In this document: piece after piece, positions 36,301 through 39,300 of the stretch
Position numbering within the stretch: the stretch's first letter is position 1
How the letters are laid out: every line of letters starts with the position of its first letter
Assembly: GCA_008694505.1 (NCBI GenBank)
Contig: VZDJ01000174.1
Location: 4,509,408-4,573,407 of the forward strand
From: Cyanoderma ruficeps
Lineage: Eukaryota > Chordata > Aves > Passeriformes > Timaliidae
Direction: 5' to 3'
DNA: 64,000 nucleotides
The notes under the pieces: model-generated
What the model was told of the DNA's origin: nothing
Databases searched by the model: none
The model's input: the letters and a program-made list of their open reading frames with translations, nothing else
Translations under genes and position numbers: made by a program

Positions 36301-39300
36301 TTGGAGTCCTCATCCCTGGAGGTGTCTAAGGAAGGTGGCACTCAGTGCTCTGGACTGGGTGACAAGGTGGGGATTTGTCACAGGCTGGACTCAGGGTCAT
36401 GGATTCCTTCCCAGCCCCAGTGATTCTGGGATTCTGGGGTTTGCTGGGCTGCCTGTGGCCCTTGTGAAAAGCGAATTTTCCTGAGCCCTGGCCACAGTGT
36501 GACCGTCACCCTCTGTCCTGGGGCTTGTGAAGGGACAAAGTGCAAACGCTGGTGTGGGAGCTGCGTTTGGCTGCTGCTCATCTAAGATGGAAATAGAGCG
36601 AGGAGGGGATGAAATGCAAACAAACAGGAGACGAGAGTGGAGGTAATAAAAATGAGATCAGGGAAACGAGCTCTTCCTTATTAAGATTCCTTTGTCTTAC
36701 ACAAGCTCCCAGTAATGAAAAACGAGTCCTGCCCGTGTTGGCTGCTCAGCACCACATCTGGGGTGTTTGCTGAACAAACAGCTGCCAAGAGCCAGAGGAG
36801 AGCGAGGAGCTCTTATCACCCGTGTGCTTACAGGAGCGAGAGCTTTGATTAACGTTTCCTTTAATTCTCTGCCATTTAAATGCCTGTACAAAACGCTGGC
36901 CAGCAGAGCTAAGCCTCCATAAACATGACACAGCGCAGGGCTGGAATAAATATGATTTTTAAAATTTATTTATATTAAGAAGCCAATTTAAAAGTTTGTA
37001 TATTTATTGTGCCCCTTTCCAGGCAGGTCAGGGTTGTGCTGTGATGGGGATTTATCCAGAGGCAGTCAGGGAGTGGATCCACAGCCCAGGATCTGCCTCT
37101 CCATCCTGCTTCCAGCAGGATTGTGGCATCCACAGCCCTGGCATCACCCTGGGATCACCCTGGCAGCAATTGCCCTCCCGCCTTGGTTCACCAAACCGAG
37201 AGCCCCGGTCCCGAGGCTGCCGGGGATCCGACACGTTTATTTTTAACCGCGGTTGTGTCAAAAGCAAATCATTCCGTGGGAAACTGGGAGCTCTCGTGGA
37301 GATGACGGTGTGACAAGAAAATCCTCTTCTGACAGAAATGAGGCCAATGTCTCTTCCCTCCCTGAAATGGAGCTGTCTTGGCTTTATTTAGGAGCTCCCA
37401 GGAAAAGCATCCCAGCCACACTTTCGGCCCTGGTCATGTGTTGCAAAGCATGTGTGGATTTTATTGTATAAATGATTTCAACTGGTATAATTGTAATCAT
37501 GCTAATTGCTATGTAATCTTCACTAATTATTGTTGTATGTCATTTGGTTTGGTGTGAATGGCAGATTGCAGAGCTCCCTTGGCTTCCAGGCGCCTCCCGG
37601 GCTCGGCATCTTTTGCCTTTTGCTGGGAAAATCATCTTCCCTGAGGGTGATGGAAGAGCAGGGCTCTGCTCAGGGCTGCTTCCTGTGGCATCACCTTCCT
37701 TTGGGGCTGCCTGTGACTTCCTGGGGTCATTCCAAGCCCTGGGAATTCGTGCTGGCACATCAGCCAGTTGCCAGGGATCTGTGGATGAGCAGAGGATGCC
37801 GCGGGATGGGGCGTGACTGTCCGGCTCTGGTGTCCTGCCTTGTGAGGAGGAGGAGGATGAGGACGAGGATGAGGACGAGGGAGATGAGCCATGATTTTGG
37901 AGGGGATCATGGTAGGCATAAGGGAACAGTTAAAGAAACAAATCATGGAATGGTTGGGGTGGGAAGGAACCTTCAAAATCATCCAGTCCCACCCCCTGCC
38001 ATGGGCAGGGACACCTTCCACTATCCCAGGTTGCTCTGAGCTCTGTCCAACCTGGCCTTGGACACTTCCAGGGATCCAGGGGCAGCCACAGCTTCTCTGG
38101 GTACTCTGTGCCAGCGCCTCCCCACCCTCCCAGGGAAGAATTCCTTCCCAATATCCCATCCAACCCTGCCTCTGGCAGTTTAATAGGTGCAGAAAATGGA
38201 AACTGTTGGGAAAGACAAGGATGCATGGGGCAGGCTTAGCCTCTGACTGGAACCCAGGGCATGGGGACTGTGAGGTCCCTGCATGGACTCTGGGGCTGTG
38301 TGGCCCTTGCCAGCCATGGAGGCTGGAACAATCCCACCTCTGCAGCTTTCACTCCATTTCAGACTCCAAAGGTTTTCATAAAAGCAGTATCTGCTCGTCA
38401 CGCTGAACAGGACAATAAACACAGCGTGTTCAGTCCTTGTTCACAGCCCATTAGTGGTTCTCACCTCTCCACTCACTTTTATCTCAGCCTTAAAACCCAA
38501 ATAAAAACCCTGATGCTGGTGTTTAATTTATGAAAGCCATTCATGCAGCACACAGGTTACAATATTATTTGGGAACGTGCAGAATGAATGGAGCAATTTC
38601 TGCACAAAACCTCACCGAAGGATTACACCAGCCATTTAAGTAAGATGCAATTGAGGATCCTAAAATCCAGCATTATTGAAATGTCTCAAACTCTTCATCA
38701 GCCGCAGTGCTCCGGCAGCATCAGCACGGGATGGCCCTGCGGGGTGCAGAGATTCAGGGAGATGAAATCTCTGGTTAATTCCTTTTGTGTGCAATAATCA
38801 GATGATTTAGGCTGGTTTAATGAGCAGGGAAAGGCTCCTGGTGGGCACCAGGACAGGAGGGCATCGCCGTGCCCTGGGCTGTGCCAGTGGGTGCTGAGAG
38901 GCTGGAGCTGCTCCACTGCCCCTTCCCGTCTGCGCTCACGCATTTCCCAGCTCTGGAGTTTGTCTCCAGCCCATCTCGGCATGTAAATTATTTCACGGGT
39001 CGGCAGAGCCTGGTCAGAGCCGCCCGCTCTGTGCCGGGATTGTCCGCCCCCGCCCCATTCCCATGGCAACAGCGGCGATCCCGGGGCAGGAATCTTCATT
39101 ACGGCCACGGGCAACTCGAGCGCTGCTCCATCCCAGAGATGGGTTTGTTGCTTGGGTTCTGCTGCTTTACTCTGCCCCGTTCCATCTTTTTTCTTTCCCA
39201 AATTCACATCCCCGCAGATTTTCCAGTCAGGTCAGTCCTGGGTTCCCTTGGCTGGGCAGGGATGGGGTACCTGGGCGTGGGGAGAGCTGTCAGTGAGCAA

